The notes under the pieces: generated by a model
The model's database searches: none
Told to the model about the DNA's origin: nothing
Seen by the model: the letters and a program-made list of their open reading frames with translations, nothing else
Program-made: the position numbers and the translations under genes
Shown here: positions 12,501 through 20,116 of the stretch, piece by piece
Numbering within the stretch: position 1 is the stretch's first letter
Layout: the number at the start of each line of letters is the position of its first letter
Origin: Eggerthellaceae bacterium
GTDB lineage: Bacteria > Actinomycetota > Coriobacteriia > Coriobacteriales > Eggerthellaceae
Length of the DNA stretch: 41,228 nt
Direction: 5' to 3'
NCBI GenBank assembly: GCA_030524475.1
Contig: JAUNGO010000017.1
Span: 1 to 41,228, forward strand

Positions 12501-12819
12501 CGACAACGACGGCGACGGCGGCGGTGACAGCGGCGACGATGGTGACGACGACGGTTACAACGACAACGACAACGACGGCGACGACGATGGCGGCGACGGC
12601 GACGACGACGGTAATGATGGTGCCAGCGGCAACAGTGACTCGGACAATGACGGCAGCGGCGGCGCGGATGATGGCGACAGGGGTGTCGGCGAGTCCGGTA
12701 AGGCTGCTTCACCCCAGACGGGTGACGCTATGACAGGGGTGCTCGCGGGAGCTTGCGTGCTCGTTGTCGCGGCTGTCGCCGTGTGCCTCGGAGCGGCGCG
12801 CAGGATGCGTCGGCAATAG
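6589..12819 (+). CDS. Giant cell-wall-anchored surface protein: VWA domain, eight pilin-like repeats, SPQTG sorting signal
   Basis: 2,076 residues. A positively charged start and hydrophobic core ending APTVAQA form a signal peptide (about 1-43). A von Willebrand A domain follows (about 134-430) with MIDAS residues Asp140, Ser142 and Ser144 in DVSGS and TDGEPNH near 350. From about residue 820 come eight domains of roughly 115-160 residues, most opening with KTL(A/S/N)GR and closing with FTNTY-like motifs. This pattern belongs to streptococcal-type pilin domains that form internal Lys-Asn isopeptide bonds. An acidic Asp/Gly/Asn spacer (about 1963-2035) leads to SPQTGD, a hydrophobic helix and ARRMRRQ. 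ATG 6589 is chosen over TTG 6520 because AGAGG lies 6 bases upstream and it yields a clean signal peptide. Likely an adhesin or pilus tip. No sortase gene is in the window. Base composition is more AT-rich than the neighbours. Confidence 0.88.
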   Translation: MLRSEKAEKRIGGGVTNSALYVALVIALALVLGLGIAPTVAQADTQDDAASDTVVDGSSFNSYLDYLKDEQGNYSTVNVGRIWTDKSVFNQGFSFTLGDLTDQKVEKGNSDFLVALSALSSASTPSMTYTQPLDIVLVLDVSGSMNDPISYTKTYNVPNYNDGSTYFWVQDDIMSRLYWRDDRSGWCYYDYDGIKNYVRVQPKTSESDNNSTHHQFYVGDSASGSKMDALKSAVNSFIGSVAEQNESILNADQRHEISIVKFASNSYVDSGMDSVGNEKDGSTNYSQIVSDMTDNVEFLEESVGQLTAGGYTAADYGLTLANRVLGTDEKSGADHGARADAQKIVVFFTDGEPNHVSGFDSDVATTAIEQAGSLKDAGALVYSIAVVGSADPSAEISSATERNINAYLHGISSNYPKAEGWSNSAWNLGERVEDSNYYEAATNADELKGIFDEISREVTAATRIPTLTEEGNYNHSGYITITDLLGDYMQVDGFKEIIYGDERYAFKDYGSVATKDGTTVDTYTFEKKVTGNTGGSANLHNILITVTRSDDLATGDVVEVKIPASLIPLRHFYVHIDGDTNAATMTVDENYPIRLFYGVSVKDGVFTDAVDENGAVTQTALIKQPDVKFKEYAAQHQTEDGSGVLFYSNAWEADSDGNPTENGCTTSVFEPAATNGFYYIGTDKPVYKDEGCTIQATKADVENAQSGTMFYYQRPYYVTTALEPSDGVLPAKQDTEIVGFPASNFEVGGGEDKSWKVVDNKVFILSTAHRLSSINDLHATKDNANATGTAENIINPTWSEDSDNANNVVVYLGNNGRLQAELTGSLAISKSVNAAEGFTVPEDGDFTFTVALKDASDNALSGSYNYAVVDKNGNQITNGRGEGIAGAIENGTGSITLKADQTILIYGLPNGAKYTVTEAKANGFTASATVNGVAAEVTKDANDNASVSGSIEAGVDSTLATGAKITTVAFTNTYKPDEVVLGSGTGTALAGQKTLAGRAWKDGETFSFTLEPKEETKAQGGYSFGTDGDGSARASLAATATKPESGATAQFAFGDVAFSKPGDYTFTIKENVPEETNKAGGMTYDGHTCTVTVKVKDDDSGKLVLDGGVTYSNTDARTDADLNATDKAAFTNTYNATVSESETAKTNATFYKKLSGRNWLDSDEFSFTLEPATEGAPMPTGAVDGKVTATVKGSEVRNDDGAIPFSFGEIRFTRENLKNADDSYGTSRTFEYHVTENDTSIPGVYKDGHTATLKITLTDNGNGTLSVATTVVDGTFTNTYSSSTTYNANGVGGLNLTKTLNGRDMKSGQFEFTVTAKDEASAAKAGFDASSKTKVVAVPSDAPDGQTVTMHPFSGMIFNQDDNGKTYEYTIAESKGGDTSAGYTNDTAVHTVKISVADDGRGAISVTTTVDGGTPVVSTKANPQVATVSFTNNYAATGSLDGNAAVKIEATKTLAGRAMTAGEFSFKVVDKNNTVVATGSNAAADAGVPGVVTFGAINYSTESLKQAVASGAATKAQSGAYVFKYQVYEVSDADTLPAGVTHKEGRFSITVTVTDNGDGTLTPSIAYPDGMTSLSFENTYDAESVQVGLRGAKVLSLGDTSLSTTIADVANKFTFTLEGVDGAPTPEPSKVSNDAAGNVDFGNVTFTKTMLENASEKTFTYKVSESGSADGVQNDTEIKTFTVTVKDNGQGKLVATTSPASGALFTFDNTYSVESTSSSLTDSIKVTKTLSGRTLHKDDFTFQLIEGTGADAKVVATGTNDAVGMVSMGAVTFDKPGVRQFTLVEKSATGDGVTYDSVVYDVFATVTDSHDGTLSVAWSLSKDSQDSGQTGLTFANTYDADPTSVMLGAAKTLAGKDGSALELEDGQFSFELRDAGGKVVGTATNDADGQITFPALTFDKVGTYTYEMSEVAGNVKGMTYDGTVFKAIVTVTDDGKGHLSASVAYDGDATPVFANVYSADGNGGGDPDDGDDNDGDGGGDSGDDGDDDGYNDNDNDGDDDGGDGDDDGNDGASGNSDSDNDGSGGADDGDRGVGESGKAASPQTGDAMTGVLAGACVLVVAAVAVCLGAARRMRRQ
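6622..6631 (+). repeat. Run of ten G inside the signal-peptide coding region
   Basis: Ten consecutive G encode the Gly-Gly-Gly at residues 12-14 of the surface protein. A gain or loss of one base would shift the frame before the signal peptide is complete. Confidence 0.9.
12476..12695 (+). repeat. Low-complexity GAC/GGC tract coding the acidic wall spacer
   Basis: Repeated GAC, GGC, GAT and AAC codons give an Asp/Gly/Asn-rich segment directly before the sorting signal. The codon repetition makes it prone to length change between strains. Confidence 0.8.
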
Positions 12820-12849
12820 CGTCCAACTCGGGGCTTCGCGGCGTCGGGT

Positions 12850-12882
12850 GGCTCCGCTTGCCCCGTTAGGGCAAGCGGAGCC
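12850..12882 (+). terminator. Hairpin after the surface protein gene
   Basis: A perfect 14-base stem (GGCTCCGCTTGCCC with its complement) around a 5-base loop, 30 bases after the stop. No T run follows, but position and stability fit a terminator or 3' stabiliser. Confidence 0.65.
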
Positions 12883-12987
12883 GTATATTCCTTACAGTTG
12901 CGTAAAGCTGTATGCCCCTTTCGCGGGGAACGGGACTTGTTGCCTTATACTGGCGGGTAATCGTTTTTCAATAGGAAGGGGATGCCT

Positions 12988-14931
12988 GTGGGACAGACAT
13001 CTGGTTTAGACGCGTTGCTTGAGGCTTTGAAACAATCGGGCGTGAACACCGGCAACATCGGCGGCTCGGGCGGCGCACGGGGCACAGGCGCAAGCGGCTC
13101 CGACGACGCGGGATCGACGGGCGCGGGCGACGGCGGCTCTTCGACAGGCGGTGGTCGCCGCGGCGGGCACGGCGGCAACGGGGGCGGCCCCACGTTCAGC
13201 TTCGACACGTCGTTCATGGACAACATCAAGAAGCCGCAGAGCAAAGGCGGCATGATCGCGCTTGTCGTGGTGGCAATCGTCGTGCTGGCGGCGCTGTACT
13301 GGTGGTTCCACCCGCCGATCAGCATCCACTCGGTCGACCTGTGGCTGTTCGTGGCCATCTTTATTCTGCTGCCCATCTTCTTGTTCTTCACGAACAAGTC
13401 GCGCACGTACAAGGCGGGCAGCACCAAGGTGGCGAAAGACGCCGGCAAAGCCAAAACGTTCAAGGCGCTGGCTGCCGTGCCGGTGGTGGTGGCGCTTGTG
13501 GGCGTGCTCGGCGGCGTGCTGTCGCTGTCGATCATTCCCGGCAACGCCGAGAAGTACGCCAGCGTGCTGAAAACCGACACGCTCGACTTCGCCACCGACA
13601 TCCACGAGGTGAACTACTCCGAGATTCCCGTGATCGACCGCGACTCGGCCATTTTGCTGGGCAACCGCGAGATGGGCTCGATTCCCGACTACGTGAGCCA
13701 GTTCGAGGTGTCCACGCTGTACAGCCAGATCAACTACCAGGGCGAGCCGGTGCGCGTGAGCCCGCTGGGGTACGCCGACCTGTTCAAGTGGTTCACCAAC
13801 CGCGAGGCGGGCATCCCCGCATACGCGCTGGTGAACATGACCACGCAGGACGCCGAGATCGTGCGTCTGGGCGACAGCCCCATCCACTACTCGCAGTCTG
13901 AGCCGCTCGTGCGCAACATCGACCGCCACGTGCAGCTGAGTTATCCCTTCTATATGTTTGACGAGAAGTCGTTTGAGATCGACGAGGACGGCCATCCGTG
14001 GTGGATCTGCCCCGTGAAGGAGTTCACGATTGGGCTGTTCGGCGGCACGACCATCAGCCGCGTGGTGATGGTCGACGCCACCACGGGCGAGTGTCAGGAC
14101 CTGGCGGTTGAGGACGTGCCCGAGTGGGTCGACCGCGTGTACCCCGCCGAGCTGCTCATTCAACAGTACAACTGGTACGGCACCTACCTCAACGGCTGGC
14201 TCAACTCGTTCCTCGGCCAGGAGGGCGTGGTGAAAACGACGCCCGGCACCGACGGCGCGCTGGGCTACAACTACATCGCCAAGGACGACGACGTGTGGGT
14301 GTACACGGGCGTGACCTCGGCCACCGCCGACAACTCGATCATCGGGTTCGTGATGGTGAACCAGCGCACGCAGGAGTCGCACTTCTACAGCGTGTCGGGC
14401 GCCACCGAGGAATCGGCGATGGAGTCGGCCGAGGGCCAGGTGCAGAACCTGCGCTACACGGCCACCTTCCCCATTTTGATCAACGTGGCGGACCAGCCGA
14501 CGTATTTCATGGCGCTCAAAGACGGCGCGGGGCTGGTGAAGAAGTTTGCGATGGTGGACATCCAGCGCTACCAGAACGTGGCGGTGGGCGACACCGTGGC
14601 CGACACGCAGAAGACCTACGAGGCGCTGCTGGCCACGAACGGCGTGAACGCGAGCGACGGGACGACGCTGACCGACGTGCTAACGGCAAGCGGCACCATT
14701 CGCTCGATGGCGCAGGCGGTGATCGAGAGCAACTCGCACTTCTACGTGACGCTTGAGGGCGACTCCGCCATTTATGACTTCGCGCTGCCGAGCTTGCTCG
14801 ACATCGTGAGCTACCGCGTGGGCGACGCGATAACGTTCACCTACCTGGAAGGCGACAGCACGAACGTGGCGTACGAAATTGTGTCGGGCGAGGGTAATGC
14901 GCCCTTGACGGAGAACGCCGAGGCGGTATAA
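12988..14931 (+). CDS. Uncharacterised membrane-anchored protein with large C-terminal domain
   Basis: About 647 residues. A Gly/Ser-rich region (about 20-70) precedes three hydrophobic segments: MIALVVVAIVVLAALYWW (about 90-110), LWLFVAIFILLPIFLFF (about 114-132) and one near 155-180. A long soluble region of about 460 residues follows, presumably extracellular, with the phrases RVVMVDATTGECQDL and GFVMVNQRTQESHFYSVSGA that recall PepSY-like repeats. I do not recognise the family. An ATG lies at 12982, but AGGAAGGGG abuts it; GTG 12988 has proper spacing and is preferred. The last codons contain the rplJ promoter. It is a single gene on the same strand as the surface protein; no functional link is shown. 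Confidence 0.8.
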   Translation: MGQTSGLDALLEALKQSGVNTGNIGGSGGARGTGASGSDDAGSTGAGDGGSSTGGGRRGGHGGNGGGPTFSFDTSFMDNIKKPQSKGGMIALVVVAIVVLAALYWWFHPPISIHSVDLWLFVAIFILLPIFLFFTNKSRTYKAGSTKVAKDAGKAKTFKALAAVPVVVALVGVLGGVLSLSIIPGNAEKYASVLKTDTLDFATDIHEVNYSEIPVIDRDSAILLGNREMGSIPDYVSQFEVSTLYSQINYQGEPVRVSPLGYADLFKWFTNREAGIPAYALVNMTTQDAEIVRLGDSPIHYSQSEPLVRNIDRHVQLSYPFYMFDEKSFEIDEDGHPWWICPVKEFTIGLFGGTTISRVVMVDATTGECQDLAVEDVPEWVDRVYPAELLIQQYNWYGTYLNGWLNSFLGQEGVVKTTPGTDGALGYNYIAKDDDVWVYTGVTSATADNSIIGFVMVNQRTQESHFYSVSGATEESAMESAEGQVQNLRYTATFPILINVADQPTYFMALKDGAGLVKKFAMVDIQRYQNVAVGDTVADTQKTYEALLATNGVNASDGTTLTDVLTASGTIRSMAQAVIESNSHFYVTLEGDSAIYDFALPSLLDIVSYRVGDAITFTYLEGDSTNVAYEIVSGEGNAPLTENAEAV

Positions 14932-14932
14932 T
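14905..14932 (+). promoter_or_regulatory. Promoter of rplJ-rplL, embedded in the upstream gene
   Basis: TTGACG (14905-14910), 16-base spacer, TATAAT (14927-14932). The -10 box overlaps the TAA stop of the membrane protein gene. Near-consensus strength suits a ribosomal protein operon. Confidence 0.85.
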
Positions 14933-14957
14933 AGACAGGCTGTCTTTCGAGGCAGCG

Positions 14958-15055
14958 TTTGATAGGTTAGTTCCGCTGCTTAAGACAGCAGGTGCCCGAC
15001 GAGGGCTTAAACGCGCAAGCGGCCCGCCGAGGTGGTTGCAAACGACTACGTTGCT
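14958..15055 (+). ncRNA. Ribosomal protein L10 leader
   Basis: The untranslated leader before rplJ carries the pattern of the L10 leader family: CTTAAGACAGCAGGTGCC followed by GCAAGCGGCCCGCCGAGGT. In bacteria this RNA binds L10(L12)4 and represses the operon. Assigned by motif resemblance and position. Confidence 0.8.
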
Positions 15056-15059
15056 TGTT

Positions 15060-15099
15060 GACCCCCGCCGTCTTGAGATGTGCGGGGGTCGTTTCTTTT
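15060..15099 (+). terminator. Attenuator hairpin downstream of the L10 leader
   Basis: GACCCCCGC/GCGGGGGTC arms are followed by GTTTCTTTT, 68 bases before the rplJ start. It is placed to terminate early when L10 occupies the leader. Confidence 0.8.
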
Positions 15100-15166
15100 C
15101 TCGAGCAGCGATCCCACCCCGCAAGGGCGGAACGCGAGTTTGAGAAGAAGGAGGTGTACGTAGAAG

Positions 15167-15688
15167 ATGCCCAATGCACAAAACAAAGAGATGCTTTCCA
15201 ACATCCAAGCCGATCTCGACGGTGTTACCGCCGTGTGGGTTGTGGACTATCGCGGTCTGACCGTGAAGGAGGTCGAGGTTCTGCGCGGCGCTGTTCGCGA
15301 GGCCGGTGCCACCATGAAGGTCTACAAGAACACGTTGATGCACCTTGCCCTGAAGCAGGCCGACCTGCCGACGCTCGACGACATGCTGAAGGGGCCGAGC
15401 GCGTTCATCTTCGCCGGCAACGACGTGGCGGCAGCCGCGAAGGCCGTGAAGGAGTTCGCGAAGACCAACGACAAGCTGGAGATCAAAGGCGGCTTGATGG
15501 AGGGCGCGGCGGTGACCCCCGCCGAGGTGGAAGCGATTGCTTCTCTGCCTTCTCGCGAAGAGCTCATGGCGAAGATCGCTGGCGCGATTTCCGGCGTGGC
15601 GCGCGGCCTGGCTGTTGCCCTCAACGGCGTGCCGAGCGGTTTGGCTCAGGTCACGAAGGCCGTGGCCGACCAGAAGGAAGCTGCGTAA
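15167..15688 (+). CDS. rplJ: 50S ribosomal protein L10
   Basis: 173 residues, normal length for bacterial L10. The N-terminal domain binds 23S rRNA at the stalk base (VVDYRGLTVKEVEVLR, MKVYKNTLMHLAL) and the C-terminal helix anchors L7/L12 dimers. AAGGAGGT lies 11 bases before the ATG. It is first gene of rplJ-rplL behind a strong promoter, an L10 leader and an attenuator. No rplA or rplK lies upstream, so the pair is separated from the rest of the usual cluster. Confidence 0.97.
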   Translation: MPNAQNKEMLSNIQADLDGVTAVWVVDYRGLTVKEVEVLRGAVREAGATMKVYKNTLMHLALKQADLPTLDDMLKGPSAFIFAGNDVAAAAKAVKEFAKTNDKLEIKGGLMEGAAVTPAEVEAIASLPSREELMAKIAGAISGVARGLAVALNGVPSGLAQVTKAVADQKEAA

Positions 15689-15785
15689 AAGCGGCGAAGC
15701 GGGCGGCGTAAAGTGCGCTGCCTGAGATTTGAAAACGGAATGGCTGAGTGCTAAGGGCGCTTGGCCGCTTTGAAAGGAAACTAAC

Positions 15786-16163
15786 ATGGCTGTTACTCGC
15801 GAAGAGATCATTGAGGCTCTGAAGGAGATGTCCCTGCTCGAGGCTTCCGAGCTCGTGAAGGACATCGAGGAGACGTTTGGCGTGTCCGCTGCTGCTCCGG
15901 TTGCTGTTGCTGCCGCTGCTCCGGCTGAGGGTGGCGCTGCTGCCGAGGAGAAGACCGAGTTCGACGTTGTGCTCGAGGGCTTTGGCGACAACAAGATCGC
16001 CGTCATCAAGGTTGTCCGCGAGATCACCGGCCTGGGCCTGAAGGAGGCCAAGGCTGTGGTCGAGGAAGCTCCGAAGGCTGTCGTCGAGGGCGTCAACAAG
16101 GAGAAGGCCGACGAGGTCAAGGCCAAGCTCGAGGAAGCTGGCGCGGCGGTTACCGTCAAGTAG
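15786..16163 (+). CDS. rplL: 50S ribosomal protein L7/L12
   Basis: 125 residues with an N-terminal dimerisation helix, an Ala-rich hinge (about residues 36-55) and the C-terminal factor-binding domain [20 protein letters not shown]...[12 protein letters not shown]. It forms the flexible ribosomal stalk that recruits translation GTPases. GAAAGGA stands 8 bases before the ATG. The 97-base gap after rplJ has no evident promoter, and a strong terminator follows. Confidence 0.98.
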   Translation: MAVTREEIIEALKEMSLLEASELVKDIEETFGVSAAAPVAVAAAAPAEGGAAAEEKTEFDVVLEGFGDNKIAVIKVVREITGLGLKEAKAVVEEAPKAVVEGVNKEKADEVKAKLEEAGAAVTVK

Positions 16164-16190
16164 CTTAAAGCTCGCTGAGCTGACGAGTGC

Positions 16191-16223
16191 AAAGGCGCGC
16201 GCCTGCGGGTGCGCGCCTTTTTT
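16191..16223 (+). terminator. Intrinsic terminator of rplJ-rplL
   Basis: AAAGGCGCGC/GCGCGCCTTT arms, 10-base loop, then a T run to 16223. It ends 25 bases before the tcdA start, so tcdA depends on read-through or an overlapping promoter. Confidence 0.9.
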
Positions 16224-16247
16224 GTGTTGCGGGACGATGGGAGGCGT

Positions 16248-16976
16248 ATGGTGGTTGAGGGCGGCGAAGACTCCAAGAGCCGTTTGAGGCGCATGATCGG
16301 GGATGCGGGCGTGGCGCGCCTTGACGGGGCGTGCGTGGCGGTGTTCGGCATCGGCGGCGTGGGCTCGAACTGCGCCGAGGCGCTGGTGCGCGGCGGCGTG
16401 GGGTCGCTGGTATTCGTCGATCGCGACGTGGTGTCGGAAAGCAATATCAACCGTCAAGCCGTTGCGTTTGTGAGCACCGTGGGGCGCGCAAAGGTCGACG
16501 TGATGGCGGAAATGGCGCGCGACATCAACCCTGACGTGCGGGTGGAGGTGCGCGAGGCGTTTGTGCTGGATAACGTGGGCGAGGTGCTTGAGGGCTGCCC
16601 GCCGCTCGACTTCGTGGTCGACGCGGTTGACACAGTGGCGGCGAAGGTGGCCTTGGCGAAGTATGCGCAGGAGCAGGGGATCCCGATTGTGTCTGCGATG
16701 GGCGGGGCGAACAAGCTCGACCCTGCGCAGCTGCGCTTCGCCGATTTGTTCGAGACCGAGCATTGCCCGCTATGCCGCGCGATGCGCAAAGCCGCGCGCG
16801 CGGCGGGGGTTGAATCGCTGCCGGTGCTGTACTCGTGCGAGCAACCGGTGCGCGTGGAGGCACAGGCGGGGGCCGATCGCCGCGAGCGCACCGAGCTGGG
16901 AACAATGTCGTACATGCCGCCCATCATGGGGCAGATGATCGCGGGGTACGTGATTCGGAAGTTGCTGGGGATATAG
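16248..16976 (+). CDS. tcdA: tRNA threonylcarbamoyladenosine dehydratase (ThiF/E1-like)
   Basis: Activates the t6A carboxylate with ATP and dehydrates it to cyclic t6A at tRNA position 37. About 242 residues from this ATG. Features seen: Rossmann nucleotide loop VFGIGGVGSNCAEALVRGG (about 26-44), FVDRDVVSESNINRQ with the E1-family arginine, VVDAVDTVAAKVAL, and C-terminal CPLCRAMRKAARAAGVE plus YMPPIMGQMIAGYVIRKLLG. An in-frame GTG at 16209 lies inside the rplL terminator and is rejected; GGGAGG upstream of 16248 (or GTG 16251) fits better. The other t6A genes, tsaE and the tsaB-rimI-tsaD fusion, lie 15 kb downstream. Confidence 0.88.
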   Translation: MVVEGGEDSKSRLRRMIGDAGVARLDGACVAVFGIGGVGSNCAEALVRGGVGSLVFVDRDVVSESNINRQAVAFVSTVGRAKVDVMAEMARDINPDVRVEVREAFVLDNVGEVLEGCPPLDFVVDAVDTVAAKVALAKYAQEQGIPIVSAMGGANKLDPAQLRFADLFETEHCPLCRAMRKAARAAGVESLPVLYSCEQPVRVEAQAGADRRERTELGTMSYMPPIMGQMIAGYVIRKLLGI

Positions 16977-16993
16977 CGCGGCGTCTGCGGTAG

Positions 16994-17040
16994 GGGGGTG
17001 CGGCGGCGACGCGTGGGGCGCGTGGGGCTGCAGCACCCCC
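16994..17040. terminator. Candidate terminator between convergent tcdA and the P-type ATPase gene
   Basis: GGGGGTGC/GCACCCCC arms with a 31-base GC-rich interior; a short GTTTCC follows. It sits between two convergent stop codons. Confidence 0.4.
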
Positions 17041-17067
17041 GTTTCCGTTGCAACGCGTCCTGCGCCG

Positions 17068-18999
<1,932 letters not shown>

Positions 19000-19038
19000 G
19001 GAAACTCCTTGGAGGGTGGGGTTGCTGGGGCGGCGCGG

Positions 19039-19257
19039 TTAGCGCGCGATGCGGCAGTCGGGCTCGATGCCGGAGATGAGGCGCTGAGCCTCGTCGAGGA
19101 CGGCGTCGAAGCGGGCGTCGTCGGCGTCAAGGACGAGCTTTTGCGTCATGAACGAGATGGTAGCCTTGTTGACGCCTTCGACTTTGTTGATGGCGGTTTC
19201 CATTTTCGCGGCGCAGTTGGCGCAGTCGAGATCTTCGAGTTTGAATGAGCGACGCAT
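19039..19257 (-). CDS. Heavy-metal-associated (HMA) domain protein
   Basis: 72 residues, a single ferredoxin-like HMA fold: LEDLDCANCAAKMETAIN with Cys12 and Cys15 as metal ligands, then a typical VEGVNKATISFMTQKLVL strand. It probably binds or delivers the metal exported by the adjacent ATPase, which lacks its own HMA domain. The ATG at 19257 is preceded by GAAGGAAA; a longer in-frame start at 19293 lies inside the regulator gene and is rejected. Middle gene of a three-gene operon. Confidence 0.9.
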   Translation of the reverse strand: MRRSFKLEDLDCANCAAKMETAINKVEGVNKATISFMTQKLVLDADDARFDAVLDEAQRLISGIEPDCRIAR

Positions 19258-19283
19258 GGCGGTTTCCTTCTTCCTTGGCTGGG

Positions 19284-19712
19284 CTATTCGCAAATGTGCG
19301 TCATGCCCTGGGCGAGCATGGTGTACACGTGGTTATCGGCAAGCGAGTAGATGACGTTTTTGCCGTCGCGCTGGAACTTCACGAGCCGTGCCTGCTTGAG
19401 TGTGCGCAGCTGGTGAGACACGGCGCTTTGCGTAGTGCCGACGATTTCGGCGATGTCGGCTACGCAGCGGTCGCATTCCATGAGCGCATAGAGGATTTTG
19501 ATGCGCGTGGTGTCGGCGAACACTTTAAACAGGTCGGCGAGGTCGTAAAGCAGTTCCTCGTTGGGCATGGTGTCGAATAGGCACGCGCTTTCCTCGCGGT
19601 TGCAACCGCATGGGCAGTCGATTGCGTGCGCAGTGGGCGTTTCGTCGACAATCTTCGTGGCTTCATACACGATTTGGGGCTGAGGCGCTCTGTTGTATCC
19701 GGTGTCCGTCAC
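19284..19712 (-). CDS. ArsR/SmtB-family metal-responsive repressor
   Basis: 142 residues, winged helix with TQSAVSHQLRTLKQARLV as recognition helix. The C-terminal helix has Asp126, His128, His139 and Glu142, exactly the spacing of the SmtB alpha5 zinc site. Cysteines in ECDRCVAD sit at the CadC alpha3 site and an N-terminal CPCGC could contribute further ligands, so Zn, Cd and Pb are plausible inducers. The start is GTG with GGAG 7 bases upstream. It leads the operon and very likely represses it from the palindrome at 19745-19762, releasing when metal binds. Confidence 0.93.
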   Translation of the reverse strand: MTDTGYNRAPQPQIVYEATKIVDETPTAHAIDCPCGCNREESACLFDTMPNEELLYDLADLFKVFADTTRIKILYALMECDRCVADIAEIVGTTQSAVSHQLRTLKQARLVKFQRDGKNVIYSLADNHVYTMLAQGMTHICE

Positions 19713-19744
19713 AGTGCTTCTCCGTTCATGTTTTCAAATAAACA

Positions 19745-19762
19745 TATGAGCAACTGTTCATA
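19745..19762. promoter_or_regulatory. SmtB/ArsR-type operator
   Basis: TATGAGCAACTGTTCATA is an imperfect palindrome (7 of 9 pairs) resembling the TGAAC-type operators of SmtB/CadC. It lies just downstream of the -10 box, over the expected transcription start. Confidence 0.75.
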
Positions 19763-19790
19763 AGTATAGGCGCCGAACGACCTCTGTCAA
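19763..19790 (-). promoter_or_regulatory. Consensus promoter of the metal-export operon
   Basis: On the minus strand TTGACA (19790-19785), 16 bases, TATACT (19768-19763). A perfect -35 and near-perfect -10 imply strong transcription unless repressed. Confidence 0.85.
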
Positions 19791-19837
19791 GAAGAATTTG
19801 GAAGTGACACGATTTTGTTTTTGTTTGAAAAGAGGGT

Positions 19838-19965
19838 GCTGCGGTTGGCTGCGGCATTGTGATTGGTTGCGGCACCGCAGATGGTTGCGGCCTCGTGGAT
19901 GGGTGCGATGTTATGGTTGGATGCGGCGCCGCGATCGGTTGTCTCGATTGCGGCGCCGCAGGTTA
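19838..19965. repeat. Degenerate short repeats of a GGTTGCGGC unit
   Basis: About six diverged units of 14-24 bases built on GGTTGCGGC(A/G)CCGC. Minus-strand translation gives only a low-complexity Ala/Asn/Ile peptide without a ribosome binding site. Together with 20021-20095 this fills the gap between the metal operon promoter and metY; no gene is supported. Confidence 0.55.
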
Positions 19966-20020
19966 GTTTTGGCAAGGGTGGCGGCTGACCCTGTGTCGGA
20001 GCTCCTTAGCAGTCCCCAGC

Positions 20021-20095
20021 AGAGCCCCCCCCGGCAGAGTTCCTCCGGTAAAGTTCCTCCAACAAAGCCCCTCGGCAAAGCTCCCGTGTTGAAGT
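20021..20095 (-). repeat. Five 15-base repeats; possible pentapeptide-repeat remnant
   Basis: Read on the minus strand, five successive 15-base units translate with Phe or Leu every fifth residue (SFAEG, LCWRN, FTGGT, LPGGA, LLGTA), as in pentapeptide-repeat proteins. The frame is short, has no good start signal and sits 22 bases past the metY stop, so it is at most a relic. Confidence 0.35.
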
Positions 20096-20116
20096 TTTCG
20101 GTTCGGGAAAGGGCTT

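Noticed and set aside
14837-16450. 537-codon minus-strand frame across rplJ-rplL-tcdA
   Set aside because: It runs through three well-defined plus-strand genes, an L10 leader and a terminator.
19838-20095. CRISPR array
   Set aside because: Repeats are short, degenerate, without constant spacers or cas genes nearby.
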